Below, piece by piece: positions 45,344 to 53,404 of a stretch of DNA of 64,000 nt. The notes under the pieces are model-generated. The model was not told the origin of the DNA. It did no database searches and saw only the letters and a list, made by a program, of their open reading frames with translations. Source of the stretch: Fastidiosipila sanguinis (GTDB lineage Bacteria > Bacillota > Clostridia > Saccharofermentanales > Fastidiosipilaceae); the NCBI RefSeq assembly GCF_002998295.1, contig NZ_CP027226.1, forward strand, positions 1,480,001 to 1,544,000, given 5' to 3'. A program made the translations under genes and the position numbers. Positions within the stretch are counted from its first letter, which is position 1; every line of letters starts with the position of its first letter.

Positions 45344-46702
45344 ATGAGTTTAAAAACTAACTTTGCGTCATTTTTTGCAAAACTGACTCGTAGGACATTA
45401 AGATTGCTTGGTAGAGAGGGAACTTTTTACTCTGGCGAAGCAGCCCTTTTAATAGATAAAAATTATATAGACAATGTCAATAAGCCAAATAATATTATTT
45501 GTATAACAGGTACAAATGGTAAAACCACTACAAATAATATGATTAGTGACTTGCTAGATATACTAGGGAAAACTTATATTTCTAATCGCTTAGGCTCCAA
45601 TACTATCTCTGGAATAGCTTCAATGTTAAGTCAATCTCCTTTCTCCGAGAAGAAAACAGCAGAATTTGCAATTGTTGAACAAGATGAACTATGGATGAGA
45701 CACTATAATAATCAGTTGAAACCGAACAGCCTAACTGTAACAAATTTATTTCAAGATTCTTTTGATAGAAATTCTAATGTAGATTATGTTTTCAGAAGGA
45801 TTAATGAAGCTATCAATGATGACATGAAGCTTATCCTCAATGCCTCTGATTCTATCAGTGCTTATTTAGGTAGTGATAGAAATAAGAGAGCTTACTTTAC
45901 TATTAGACCTCTAAATGGTGAAAAAGAGTGCATAGATTCTAAAATTCAAGATATGATTTATTGCCCTAATTGCGACGATTTACTCACCTGGAAATTCAAA
46001 CGCTATCATCATATCGGAGAATATCTCTGTGAAAATTGCGGTTTCAAAAATCCACCAGCTCAGTATATTGTTACTGATATAGATAAAGATAATAATTTAT
46101 TATATATCCTAGACCATGATCTTGCATACAGCTTACCGCTAGTTAGTTCAAGTATAGAAAATAGCTATAACCAAATTGCTGCATATGCAACACTTAGAGA
46201 GTACGGCTTCTCTGCTGAAGAATTGATTGGTGCATTTGAAAATATAGAAGTCGTTTCCAGCCGTCTAAATACAATACAAATTGGGCCAAAAAAAGTTATA
46301 ACAATGGTCTCCAAAGGTATCAATCCTGTCGCTACAAGTCGATCTTTCTTCAACATTAGCAATGCAATTGGTAAAAAGACAGTTATATATTTACCAGATT
46401 ATGGTCAAGATGACCTACCAAATGCAAACCAGAGCTGGATGTATAACACTGATATGAAATACGCACAAGACATAGATCTAGTTATCTTCTACGGTAAATT
46501 TGGTTATCCTTTAAAAACAACAGCTCTATTGGATGGAGTAGATAGAAGTAAATTGATAATAGTAGATGACCTCGAGCAAATAAAAGACTATATTGATCCT
46601 AATTCTGAAGAGACCATATATATACTTAAAGATATTGACGATTACGCTCAATCATTAACTGATAAAACTAAATTGTATATTAAAGAGATAGTGGAGGCAT
46701 AA
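45344..46702 (+). CDS. murT: MurT-like Mur ligase (lipid II isoglutaminyl synthase subunit)
   Basis: 452 residues. ATP loop ICITGTNGKTTTNNMI (about residues 62-77). A four-Cys zinc ribbon, CPNC ... CENC, is inserted at about 207-230, a MurT hallmark. The C-terminal DUF1727-like domain begins near residue 315. Known MurT with GatD amidates the D-Glu of lipid II. Here the C-terminal domain is divergent: the segment corresponding to the Asp-rich stretch before Ser-Trp in relatives reads LPNANQSWMYN, so acidic catalytic residues may be missing. It is followed after two bases by the gatD homologue. The start has AAAGGAG at normal spacing. Confidence 0.85.
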   Translation: MSLKTNFASFFAKLTRRTLRLLGREGTFYSGEAALLIDKNYIDNVNKPNNIICITGTNGKTTTNNMISDLLDILGKTYISNRLGSNTISGIASMLSQSPFSEKKTAEFAIVEQDELWMRHYNNQLKPNSLTVTNLFQDSFDRNSNVDYVFRRINEAINDDMKLILNASDSISAYLGSDRNKRAYFTIRPLNGEKECIDSKIQDMIYCPNCDDLLTWKFKRYHHIGEYLCENCGFKNPPAQYIVTDIDKDNNLLYILDHDLAYSLPLVSSSIENSYNQIAAYATLREYGFSAEELIGAFENIEVVSSRLNTIQIGPKKVITMVSKGINPVATSRSFFNISNAIGKKTVIYLPDYGQDDLPNANQSWMYNTDMKYAQDIDLVIFYGKFGYPLKTTALLDGVDRSKLIIVDDLEQIKDYIDPNSEETIYILKDIDDYAQSLTDKTKLYIKEIVEA

Positions 46703-46704
46703 TT

Positions 46705-47427
46705 ATGGTAGTTGAAGTTCTGTATCCAGAATTTATAACATTTGGAGAAATTGAAACGGTCCATTACTTTGATCTTATAGCTAAAGACCATGAGCATATT
46801 GAAATAGTAAAAACCTTTTACCATGATGAGCCATATTTTGCTAATAATAAGGTTGACTTAATTTTCTTTGGACCAATGACTGAAAAAAACATGGAGCGTG
46901 TTTATAATAAACTTTTGCCATACAAAAACTTATTAAAAGACCTCATTGATAATGGTATAAAATTACTAGCTATTAATAATTCACTAGATTTACTAGGTAG
47001 CGAACTAGAAGTTTTGGATGGTGATGCTGCTAATTGCCTAGGATTATTTCCATATAAAACAGTAAGAAACTTTAACAAACGCACTTCAGAACAAGTACTA
47101 ATAGAATTCCAAGGAGAATTGGCTTATGGAAGCAAATTAGGCTTTAGTAACTATTACGGCAACGATAATAACTTTCTTTACAAATCTTTACATCCAGAAA
47201 TTGCATTTAACCTAGAGAGTCCTTTAGGAGGTTATAAATATAAAAACTCCTATCTTATTGAGCTTTCAGGTAATATTCTCATTACAAATCCTTGCTTCTT
47301 GAATCTGCTAAAGAATTTATTAGAGATAGATTCTAAACTTCCTTTTGAATCTGACCTAGACTTTGTTTATGAAGAAAATATGAGATTACTAAAAAAAGTA
47401 AGAGGATTTAATTTATACTTCGAATAG
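46705..47427 (+). CDS. gatD: GatD-like amidotransferase subunit with lost catalytic residues
   Basis: 240 residues of class I glutamine amidotransferase fold, in the MurT-GatD gene order. In known GatD the nucleophile lies in a CGGYQxLG motif (Cys94 in S. aureus). The same position here reads AINNSLDLLG (residues 89-98), with Asn91 for Cys. The catalytic His (His189, in HGPLLPKNP) aligns with SGNILITNP (residues 188-196), with Ser for His. Both losses make glutaminase activity unlikely. The reading frame is intact and well spaced, so the protein is probably made. It could be structural, or MurT could use free ammonia. Another pathway role cannot be excluded. Confidence 0.78.
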   Translation: MVVEVLYPEFITFGEIETVHYFDLIAKDHEHIEIVKTFYHDEPYFANNKVDLIFFGPMTEKNMERVYNKLLPYKNLLKDLIDNGIKLLAINNSLDLLGSELEVLDGDAANCLGLFPYKTVRNFNKRTSEQVLIEFQGELAYGSKLGFSNYYGNDNNFLYKSLHPEIAFNLESPLGGYKYKNSYLIELSGNILITNPCFLNLLKNLLEIDSKLPFESDLDFVYEENMRLLKKVRGFNLYFE

Positions 47428-47495
47428 TTATAGATCTTCTAATTTATAATGATTAATAAAAGGGAATTAAAGAAGTAAAAAGGAGAAATTACAAA

Positions 47496-48959
47496 ATGTC
47501 CATAAAAAGCAACGAAAGAGTGCCTGTCCCATTTTCCGCTTCTATTATAGTAGTTATATTCATAGCAGTCTCCTTATATATAGGATTGTTTATCTTAAAA
47601 GTTGAAGCGCATATACCTCTATTTATAAGTGTTTTATTTGCTGCAATTATAGCAATGCTTAACGGTTATAAGTGGAAGGACCTCGAAGAGGGAATTAACA
47701 AAACCGTTTCAACCAGTGCCGCATCACTTTTTATTCTATTAGCTGTAGGTGTTGTTGTAGGTGTGTGGACACTAGCTGGAGTTGTTCCTAGCTTTATATA
47801 TTATGGTTTACAAATAGTATCCCCACAATTATTTTTGCCTAGTGCAGCTATCATTACTGCTATAACTACTTTATTGACAGGTAGTTCTTGGTCAACTGCT
47901 GGAACTATTGGACTTGCTCTAATGGCTATCGGAAACAGTTTGGGGTTTAATCCAGGATTAAGTGCAGGTGCCATTATTTCAGGAGCATATTTTGGTGATA
48001 AGCTTTCACCTATATCTGATACAACAACTTTAGCCTCTGGTATAAGCAATGTTAATTTGTTTGATCACATTAAACATATGCTTTACACCACAATCCCTAG
48101 CTTCACAGTTTCACTAATTATTTATTTCTTTATATCTTGGAATTACAATATTAAAGCTTTTGATCCAACTTATGTCGAATCTATACTAAGTGGAATTTCT
48201 CAAAATTTCCATATTAGCCCAATTTTATTGATTCCTGTTATTTTAGTTATTATATTAATAATTCTCAAAGTTCCTGCTGTCGGTACATTACTTATAAGTG
48301 CAATAGTTGCGGGTATAATGGGAATTATATTTCAAGGATCTTCTTTATCTGAAGTTTTCTCTGCTGCCCATTACGGATTCTCTTCTGAAACAGGCATTGA
48401 GATAATCGATAAATTATTAAGTGGTGGCGGGCTAAATTCAATGCTTAATTCTATATCTTTATTTGTTATAGCTTTAGGATTAGCTGGTATCATGGAGAGC
48501 TCAGGAATGATTTCAAGTCTTAACAATAAAATCATTAAATTAGCCAAAGGAACCTTCGGTTTAATTGCTGCTACAGGTTTGACTGTAATTAGCAGTTTAT
48601 TAATAACAGGAGATCAATACCTAGGAATAATTCTTCCTGGTAAAATCTATGTAAAAGAGTATCTCAGAAGAGGTATATCTCTTAAAAACCTTTCCAGAAC
48701 TCTTGAAGATTTTGGTACTGCCATGTCATCACTAATTCCTTGGGGTGCATGTGGTGTATTTATGTCATCTACTCTAGGGGTTAGTACTTTTTCTTATGCC
48801 CCATTCGCGTTTTTCTGTTTCTTAAGTCCAATATTTGCATTAATATATGCCGCAACTGGATTTGGCATAGCTAAAGCAAGCCCAGAGGAATTATCTCTTC
48901 TAGAAGACGAGGAAGATGTCCTAGCTAATTCAATAGAATCTGAGGGAAAGAACCGTTAA
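47496..48959 (+). CDS. nhaC: NhaC-family Na+/H+ antiporter
   Basis: 487 residues with about 11-12 membrane segments. Diagnostic NhaC segments: LLTGSSWSTAGTIGLALMAIG, AGAIISGAYFGDKLSPISDT and ITGDQYLGIILPG (read as separate pieces), followed by LIPWGACGVFMSSTLGV. The family includes Na+/H+ and malate/lactate antiporters; the ion specificity is not readable. AAAGGAG precedes the ATG. It is 68 bases after gatD on the same strand and may share its transcript. Confidence 0.92.
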   Translation: MSIKSNERVPVPFSASIIVVIFIAVSLYIGLFILKVEAHIPLFISVLFAAIIAMLNGYKWKDLEEGINKTVSTSAASLFILLAVGVVVGVWTLAGVVPSFIYYGLQIVSPQLFLPSAAIITAITTLLTGSSWSTAGTIGLALMAIGNSLGFNPGLSAGAIISGAYFGDKLSPISDTTTLASGISNVNLFDHIKHMLYTTIPSFTVSLIIYFFISWNYNIKAFDPTYVESILSGISQNFHISPILLIPVILVIILIILKVPAVGTLLISAIVAGIMGIIFQGSSLSEVFSAAHYGFSSETGIEIIDKLLSGGGLNSMLNSISLFVIALGLAGIMESSGMISSLNNKIIKLAKGTFGLIAATGLTVISSLLITGDQYLGIILPGKIYVKEYLRRGISLKNLSRTLEDFGTAMSSLIPWGACGVFMSSTLGVSTFSYAPFAFFCFLSPIFALIYAATGFGIAKASPEELSLLEDEEDVLANSIESEGKNR

Positions 48960-49062
48960 TTTGACATTTAACCTAAAATAAACTTTGCCGATTAGTTCGA
49001 TTAGTTCAATTAGTTCGCAGAACAAGTCAGCAAAGTTTATTTTCATATGTTATAATCCTCTG

Positions 49063-49068
49063 TACAAT
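49063..49068 (+). promoter_or_regulatory. Candidate -10 element of the SRP RNA gene
   Basis: TACAAT at 49063-49068 with TTTTCA 17 bases upstream (49040-49045) would start transcription near 49075, where the outer helix of the RNA begins. A second TATAAT at 49051-49056 is an alternative. Confidence 0.4.
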
Positions 49069-49073
49069 TATAG

Positions 49074-49216
49074 AACCACTTTTTAGTCGAGGCTGCATGG
49101 GTCCTGTGCGATAAGAACCGTGAACCTTGTCAGGCCCGGAAGGGAGCAGCAATAAGCGGCGAACCTTATGTGCTGCAGATCTGCCTGTGTGGCTTCGGCT
49201 AAGAAGTGGTTTTTGC
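49074..49216 (+). ncRNA. ffs: Signal recognition particle RNA, small bacterial type, with terminator
   Basis: The conserved SRP54-binding hairpin is seen as TTGTCAGGCCCGGAAGGGAG followed by CAGCAATAAG, the near-invariant domain IV loop. The long helix pairs AGTCGAGGC (from 49085) with GCTTCGGCT (to 49200). The outermost helix ACCACTT/AAGTGGT runs directly into TTTTTGC, so it doubles as the terminator. The RNA and Ffh protein form the particle that targets membrane proteins. Its position just before dnaX-ybaB-recR matches the Bacillus scr locus. The exact ends are estimates. Confidence 0.93.
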
Positions 49217-49309
49217 TTTTGTTCTTTCAGTATTGAGTTATAATGAAACTTAGATAATTTGAGATTTTCTCAAAATAATTTTCTTATCCAATCTAGATGG
49301 AGGGGTTTT

Positions 49310-51238
49310 ATGTCAGACAAAGTTTTATACCGTGCTTGGCGACCACTTGATTTTGACCAAGTTGTTGGGCAAGAACATGTAGTAAGCGCTCTTAGACAAG
49401 CAGCAATTAACAAGTCAATTGCTCATGCTTATCTTTTCAGTGGTACCAGAGGAACAGGTAAAACTTCTTTAGCCAAAATTTTCGCAAGAGCTATTAATTG
49501 TCCTAACATAAGTGCAGAAGGTAACCCCTGCAACAACTGTGATATTTGCCAGGATGCTATCAAAGGCACACTGCTAGATATCATTGAGATGGATGCCGCC
49601 TCTAATAATAGTGTTGACGATATTAGAAAAATTACTGATGAGGTCTTGTTTTTACCAACAGTAGCTAAATATAAGGTTTACATAATCGATGAGGTTCATA
49701 TGTTATCTACTGCAGCCTTTAATGCTCTGCTAAAAACATTGGAAGAACCTCCTGCACACGCTGTCTTTATATTGGCAACTACAGATCCACAGAGAATTCC
49801 GGCAACTATACTTTCACGTTGTCAACGTTATGATTTCAAGCGCATTAAAGCACTAGATATGCATGATCACTTAGCATTAATTGCTAAAGATAACAACATT
49901 AATATAAGCGAAGACGGCTTATTGACTATTATTAATTTCTCCGAAGGTGCTTTACGTGATGCGATATCATTGTTGGACCAGTCTAGAAGTATATACTCGG
50001 ACAAAGTTATAACTCGTGACGATATCCTAAATATGGTTGGTGTTGTAAGCGATGAGTTTCTTGAAGAGATTATTTATAACCTTGTATCTGGCAATGTAGA
50101 CGAGCTCATGTTAAGCATAGATAAGTTAATTGTTGAAGGCGGTGATATTAGTCGCTTCACTTCTTCCCTAGCTCAATATCTTAGAAATTTATTAGTATAC
50201 AAGACTAGTAGAGCTCCGGAGAAAATTTTGCAGGTCAATACTAGAACTCTCGAAACTCTTGGCAAACTTGCTAAAGTATATAGCACACAAAACCTAATTG
50301 AGGACATTGCCTTCATAGCTAATTTGCAACAAGAGCTTAAGTATTCTGAGAATCCTAGAATCACCTTGGAAGTTGCTTTGATCCAATTACTTCAAAATGT
50401 TAAAAACAATAGGGCAAGTGCAGAACTTTCAGCGCCTAAAGAAAAAGTTGAAATTGAAGTTGAAACTCCGGCCCCTGTAAAAACTGAAGTAACCTCTCAG
50501 GAAGTTCAAGTTGTGAAAAATACAATTCAAGAGGATAAAAAAGAAGATATTGTTCCTCAAAAAACTACTCCTACTCAGGAAATTCAGCCGAATAATCCTG
50601 AACCAAAAGATTTTGAGCCGGAAGGCTTCGAGCCAGAAGATTTGGAACCAGACAACCCTGAGCATAAAACAGTTGAAACAGAAAAAATTAAAGTTCTGGG
50701 CTCTACGGAAAGCTCAAACAGCATCGGTCTAATGTTGGATCCAAGTTCAGCTAGGATTGCCAAAGAAAATACAGCAAAAAACACAGATAACAGCTCAGAT
50801 ATAACTGAACAGGAAGCAGCACAAGACATTGGACAAACATCAACTCCAAGCAAAACTTTTTCACAAGATGAAATAAAGAGTATCTGGCATAAATTCATTA
50901 ATGAGTTAAATGAACAAGACCCACTTCTAGCAATCTTGCTTAATACTTGCCAATACTACGTAGAAGATGATAAGTTTATTATTAACTTTGAAACTGAACA
51001 GTTACATATATATGATAAAATTAATAGTCATGAAGTTAAGTCCAGAGTATTACAGGCTTTCATTGAGGCTAATGCCAATACTCAGTTAAGTCTTGAATTC
51101 AACATAGCTGGCAAATCTGCTCACGAGGCAAATGCACAAAGGCAAGGCAAAGAGGAACCTGAATGGGTCCAACGCATGAAAGCAGCAGCAGAGGCTATGG
51201 ATATTCCTATTCAAGAAGATATGGATGGTATAGATTAG
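49310..51238 (+). CDS. dnaX: DNA polymerase III gamma/tau subunit
   Basis: 642 residues from the ATG at 49310, with GGAGG six bases upstream; the in-frame TTG at 49259 overlaps non-coding leader. Clamp-loader AAA+ domain: YRAWRPLDFDQVVGQEHV, Walker A GTRGTGKTSLAK, a Cys4 zinc module (CPN ... CNNCDIC), Walker B YIIDEVHML, and SRC in ILSRCQRYDF. Residues about 385-520 are an acidic Pro/Glu-rich linker with repeated PEDLEP-like units. The C-terminal domain would bind the polymerase. It loads the sliding clamp. First gene of dnaX-ybaB-recR. Confidence 0.97.
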   Translation: MSDKVLYRAWRPLDFDQVVGQEHVVSALRQAAINKSIAHAYLFSGTRGTGKTSLAKIFARAINCPNISAEGNPCNNCDICQDAIKGTLLDIIEMDAASNNSVDDIRKITDEVLFLPTVAKYKVYIIDEVHMLSTAAFNALLKTLEEPPAHAVFILATTDPQRIPATILSRCQRYDFKRIKALDMHDHLALIAKDNNINISEDGLLTIINFSEGALRDAISLLDQSRSIYSDKVITRDDILNMVGVVSDEFLEEIIYNLVSGNVDELMLSIDKLIVEGGDISRFTSSLAQYLRNLLVYKTSRAPEKILQVNTRTLETLGKLAKVYSTQNLIEDIAFIANLQQELKYSENPRITLEVALIQLLQNVKNNRASAELSAPKEKVEIEVETPAPVKTEVTSQEVQVVKNTIQEDKKEDIVPQKTTPTQEIQPNNPEPKDFEPEGFEPEDLEPDNPEHKTVETEKIKVLGSTESSNSIGLMLDPSSARIAKENTAKNTDNSSDITEQEAAQDIGQTSTPSKTFSQDEIKSIWHKFINELNEQDPLLAILLNTCQYYVEDDKFIINFETEQLHIYDKINSHEVKSRVLQAFIEANANTQLSLEFNIAGKSAHEANAQRQGKEEPEWVQRMKAAAEAMDIPIQEDMDGID

Positions 51239-51271
51239 AGAATAAAGATTAATAAAACAAAGGAGAAAAAT

Positions 51272-51631
51272 ATGGCTAAAAAACGTGGAGGTTTCCCTGG
51301 TGGTTTCGGCGGAGGAAACATTAATCAATTGATGAAACAAGCTCAAAAAATGCAAGCTGATCTTGCTAAAGCTCAAGAAGAGATAGCAGATCTAGTTGTT
51401 GAGCACACTGCAGGTGGTGGCATGGTATCAGTCAAGATGAATGGCGAACATGAGCTATTAGAACTTAACATTGATCCTGATGCTTTGGATCCTGAAGATG
51501 TAGATATTTTACAGGACACTATTATTGCTGCTATTAACGGTGCTAATAAGAAACTTGCTGAAGAGAGCGATAGTAAGATGGGTGGTATAGCAGGTGGACT
51601 ACCTGGTGGATTAGGCGGATTAGGTTTCTAA
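51272..51631 (+). CDS. YbaB/EbfC family nucleoid-associated protein
   Basis: 119 residues. The core has [20 protein letters not shown] and [20 protein letters not shown], the YbaB signature. The N-terminal [11 protein letters not shown] and the C-terminal [12 protein letters not shown] are glycine-rich arms. It is a small dimeric DNA-binding protein acting with the recombination genes beside it. It lies 33 bases after dnaX and one base before recR. AAAGGAG precedes the ATG. Confidence 0.95.
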   Translation: MAKKRGGFPGGFGGGNINQLMKQAQKMQADLAKAQEEIADLVVEHTAGGGMVSVKMNGEHELLELNIDPDALDPEDVDILQDTIIAAINGANKKLAEESDSKMGGIAGGLPGGLGGLGF

Positions 51632-51632
51632 T

Positions 51633-52235
51633 ATGTCAGGATACGCAAGTAGTATTGCTAAACTTATTTCACAATTAAATCGTTTACCTGGAATCGGTCG
51701 CAAAACAGCTCAACGCTTGGCTTTTTACATCTTGAATATGGATAAGGGCGATGTTGATGAATTCGCTCAGTCTATTGTTGATGCGAAGAATAACGTTAAG
51801 TTCTGCCAGGAGTGTTGTAACTTAACAGATCAGGATATTTGTGATATTTGCTCTTCTGATAGTAGAGATAAGAGCACAATTTGTGTTGTAGAAAATCCAT
51901 CAGACGTAGTAGCTATGGAAAAAACCAAAGAGTTCTCAGGACTATATCATGTTCTGCATGGTAGCATTTCGCCTATGGAGAATATCGGTCCAGAAGATAT
52001 TCATTTACGTGAGCTTCTACAAAGGTTGCAACGTCATGAAGAGATCCAAGAGATTATTCTCGCAAACAATTCAAATGTTGAGGGAGAAGCTACTGCAAAT
52101 TATATTGCTAGGCTGATCAAACCTAGTGGAATTAAATGCTCGAGAATAGCTAGTGGTTTGCCTTATGGATCCAGCCTGGAATATGCGGATGAAGTTACCT
52201 TGGGTAGAGCGATTGAAGGTAGAACTGAGCTTTAG
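51633..52235 (+). CDS. recR: Recombination mediator RecR
   Basis: 200 residues. The helix-hairpin-helix [17 protein letters not shown] lies at residues 16-32, then a Cys4 zinc finger ([16 protein letters not shown]), and the Toprim domain with [16 protein letters not shown] and [19 protein letters not shown]. The C-terminal [20 protein letters not shown] matches the family end. With RecF/RecO it loads RecA at single-strand gaps. Last gene of the operon, with a strong terminator 54 bases further on. Confidence 0.97.
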   Translation: MSGYASSIAKLISQLNRLPGIGRKTAQRLAFYILNMDKGDVDEFAQSIVDAKNNVKFCQECCNLTDQDICDICSSDSRDKSTICVVENPSDVVAMEKTKEFSGLYHVLHGSISPMENIGPEDIHLRELLQRLQRHEEIQEIILANNSNVEGEATANYIARLIKPSGIKCSRIASGLPYGSSLEYADEVTLGRAIEGRTEL

Positions 52236-52288
52236 TTTTTGCTTCGACAATACTTCGACTTTAATGGAAGTTTTTAGATAAGATAAAC

Positions 52289-52320
52289 AAAAAGTCTATT
52301 CACAGCGAATAGACTTTTTT
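52289..52320. terminator. Bidirectional terminator between recR and divIC
   Basis: AAAAGTCTATTC and GAATAGACTTTT enclose the loop ACAGC, with A-run left and T-run right, so it can end transcripts from both convergent units. Confidence 0.9.
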
Positions 52321-52356
52321 AATTCAAATTAAGTTTTTATTTTAATTAGCTTCAAA

Positions 52357-52704
52357 CTAATGACCATCAATGAAAATAATTTCATCCTTTTTAATCATAC
52401 CTAGCTCTTCTCTAGCAATTTTTTCTATTGCTTCAGGCTCGCCAGCCATAGCTTCTCGTTGATCTAACTTAGCCGCTTCAGCTTTTCTTTGCTCCAAAAC
52501 TGTTTTCAAATCAACTTGCTCTGCCAAGAGACTATTTCTTTCTGCATTTTGCCTCAAAATTAGTACTGCACTAATCAAAAATAATAATGAGAACATAATG
52601 ATCACTAGTAACCAAGTCACTGAAACATTCAATGCAGATTGGGATTTACTTTTCAAATTCTTAAATAAATTTCCATCAAATTTTATCTTGTCTTTAAGTT
52701 TCAT
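52357..52704 (-). CDS. divIC: Septum formation initiator, DivIC/FtsB family
   Basis: 115 residues. A Lys-rich cytoplasmic start, one membrane span (about 30-51, VTWLLVIIMFSLLFLISAVLI), then a coiled coil (NSLLAEQVDLKTVLEQRKAE). The short outer domain AIEKIAREELGMIKKDEIIF is the family signature (ARxxLGMxxxxE). It belongs to the FtsL-DivIC-DivIB divisome subcomplex. It follows an S4-domain gene by six bases, the same neighbour as in Bacillus (yabO ... divIC). Confidence 0.92.
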   Translation of the reverse strand: MKLKDKIKFDGNLFKNLKSKSQSALNVSVTWLLVIIMFSLLFLISAVLILRQNAERNSLLAEQVDLKTVLEQRKAEAAKLDQREAMAGEPEAIEKIAREELGMIKKDEIIFIDGH

Positions 52705-52710
52705 TCTAAA

Positions 52711-52998
52711 CTAAAACTCCTCTAACTCATCCAGGTCATCAAGCTCAACTTTTTCATTAGAAATAAGCTCATACAATTCAGAAGCCTCATCTTTTGTAAC
52801 ATGTTCTTTTAACTCTAGAACTTTAACAGTGATAATTCTCTGGTTGAAGTTTATAGTAATTTCATCTCCTACCTTAACCTTACTACCAGACTTTGCAGGT
52901 CTAGAATTAACTTGAACCCTACCTCTATCACAGGCCTCCGCTGCTACTGTTCTTCTTTTAAATAATCTACTAACTTTCAAAAATTTATCTAATCTCAT
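52711..52998 (-). CDS. S4-domain RNA-binding protein (RqcP/YabO, Hsp15-like)
   Basis: 95 residues, almost only an S4 domain: MRLDKFLKVSRLFKRRTVAAEACDRGRV (N-terminal half) and NSRPAKSGSKVKVGDEITI. In Bacillus the homologue RqcP works with RqcH in ribosome-associated quality control by stabilising tRNA in the P site while alanine tails are added. The C-terminal 25 residues are acidic (ELDDLDELEEF). The gene is directly upstream of divIC, the conserved arrangement. Confidence 0.9.
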   Translation of the reverse strand: MRLDKFLKVSRLFKRRTVAAEACDRGRVQVNSRPAKSGSKVKVGDEITINFNQRIITVKVLELKEHVTKDEASELYELISNEKVELDDLDELEEF

Positions 52999-53066
52999 TA
53001 AACTTAATTCTCTCTGATTTCGGAAATCTTATTTATCCTTTGCTAAATTAATCAGTTGTACAAGTG

Positions 53067-53342
53067 CTAAGTATTGCGCCCATCATCAAGCCAAGTCAAC
53101 TGCAATCGGTCAAAACTAATCGTTTCAACAAATTGCTCTGCGGTAAAAATAGTCTGATGAAATCTTGCGAATTCTTGGGTGTTTTTCTGCATCCATAATG
53201 GTGGAGATACATCCAGCTGCTTACAGATAGCTAGGAAGCATTTCTCCAGTTGCCCTGTAAACCCCAAGTCCTCCTCAAGATTCTCTGCGTCTATTATCCT
53301 AACTACTTTATTGCCTTTAAATACTTTCGCTTCAATTTGCAT
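53067..53342 (-). CDS. Small conserved-looking protein of unknown function
   Basis: 91 residues, acidic, no signal peptide or membrane segment. Pattern LEKCFLAICKQLDVSPPLWMQKN then EFARFHQTIFTAEQF (two pieces) looks like a compact helical domain with a final beta strand FDRLQLTWL. I recognise no family. The gene lies 62 bases after the hexokinase gene on the same strand and may be part of the same transcript. The region upstream has no clear ribosome binding site, so the exact start is uncertain. Confidence 0.6.
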   Translation of the reverse strand: MQIEAKVFKGNKVVRIIDAENLEEDLGFTGQLEKCFLAICKQLDVSPPLWMQKNTQEFARFHQTIFTAEQFVETISFDRLQLTWLDDGRNT

Positions 53343-53404
53343 ATATCTGTTTAACTATCTAATTACCTCTTACTCGGTATTACTCACTATTACTCAATGG
53401 CCAA

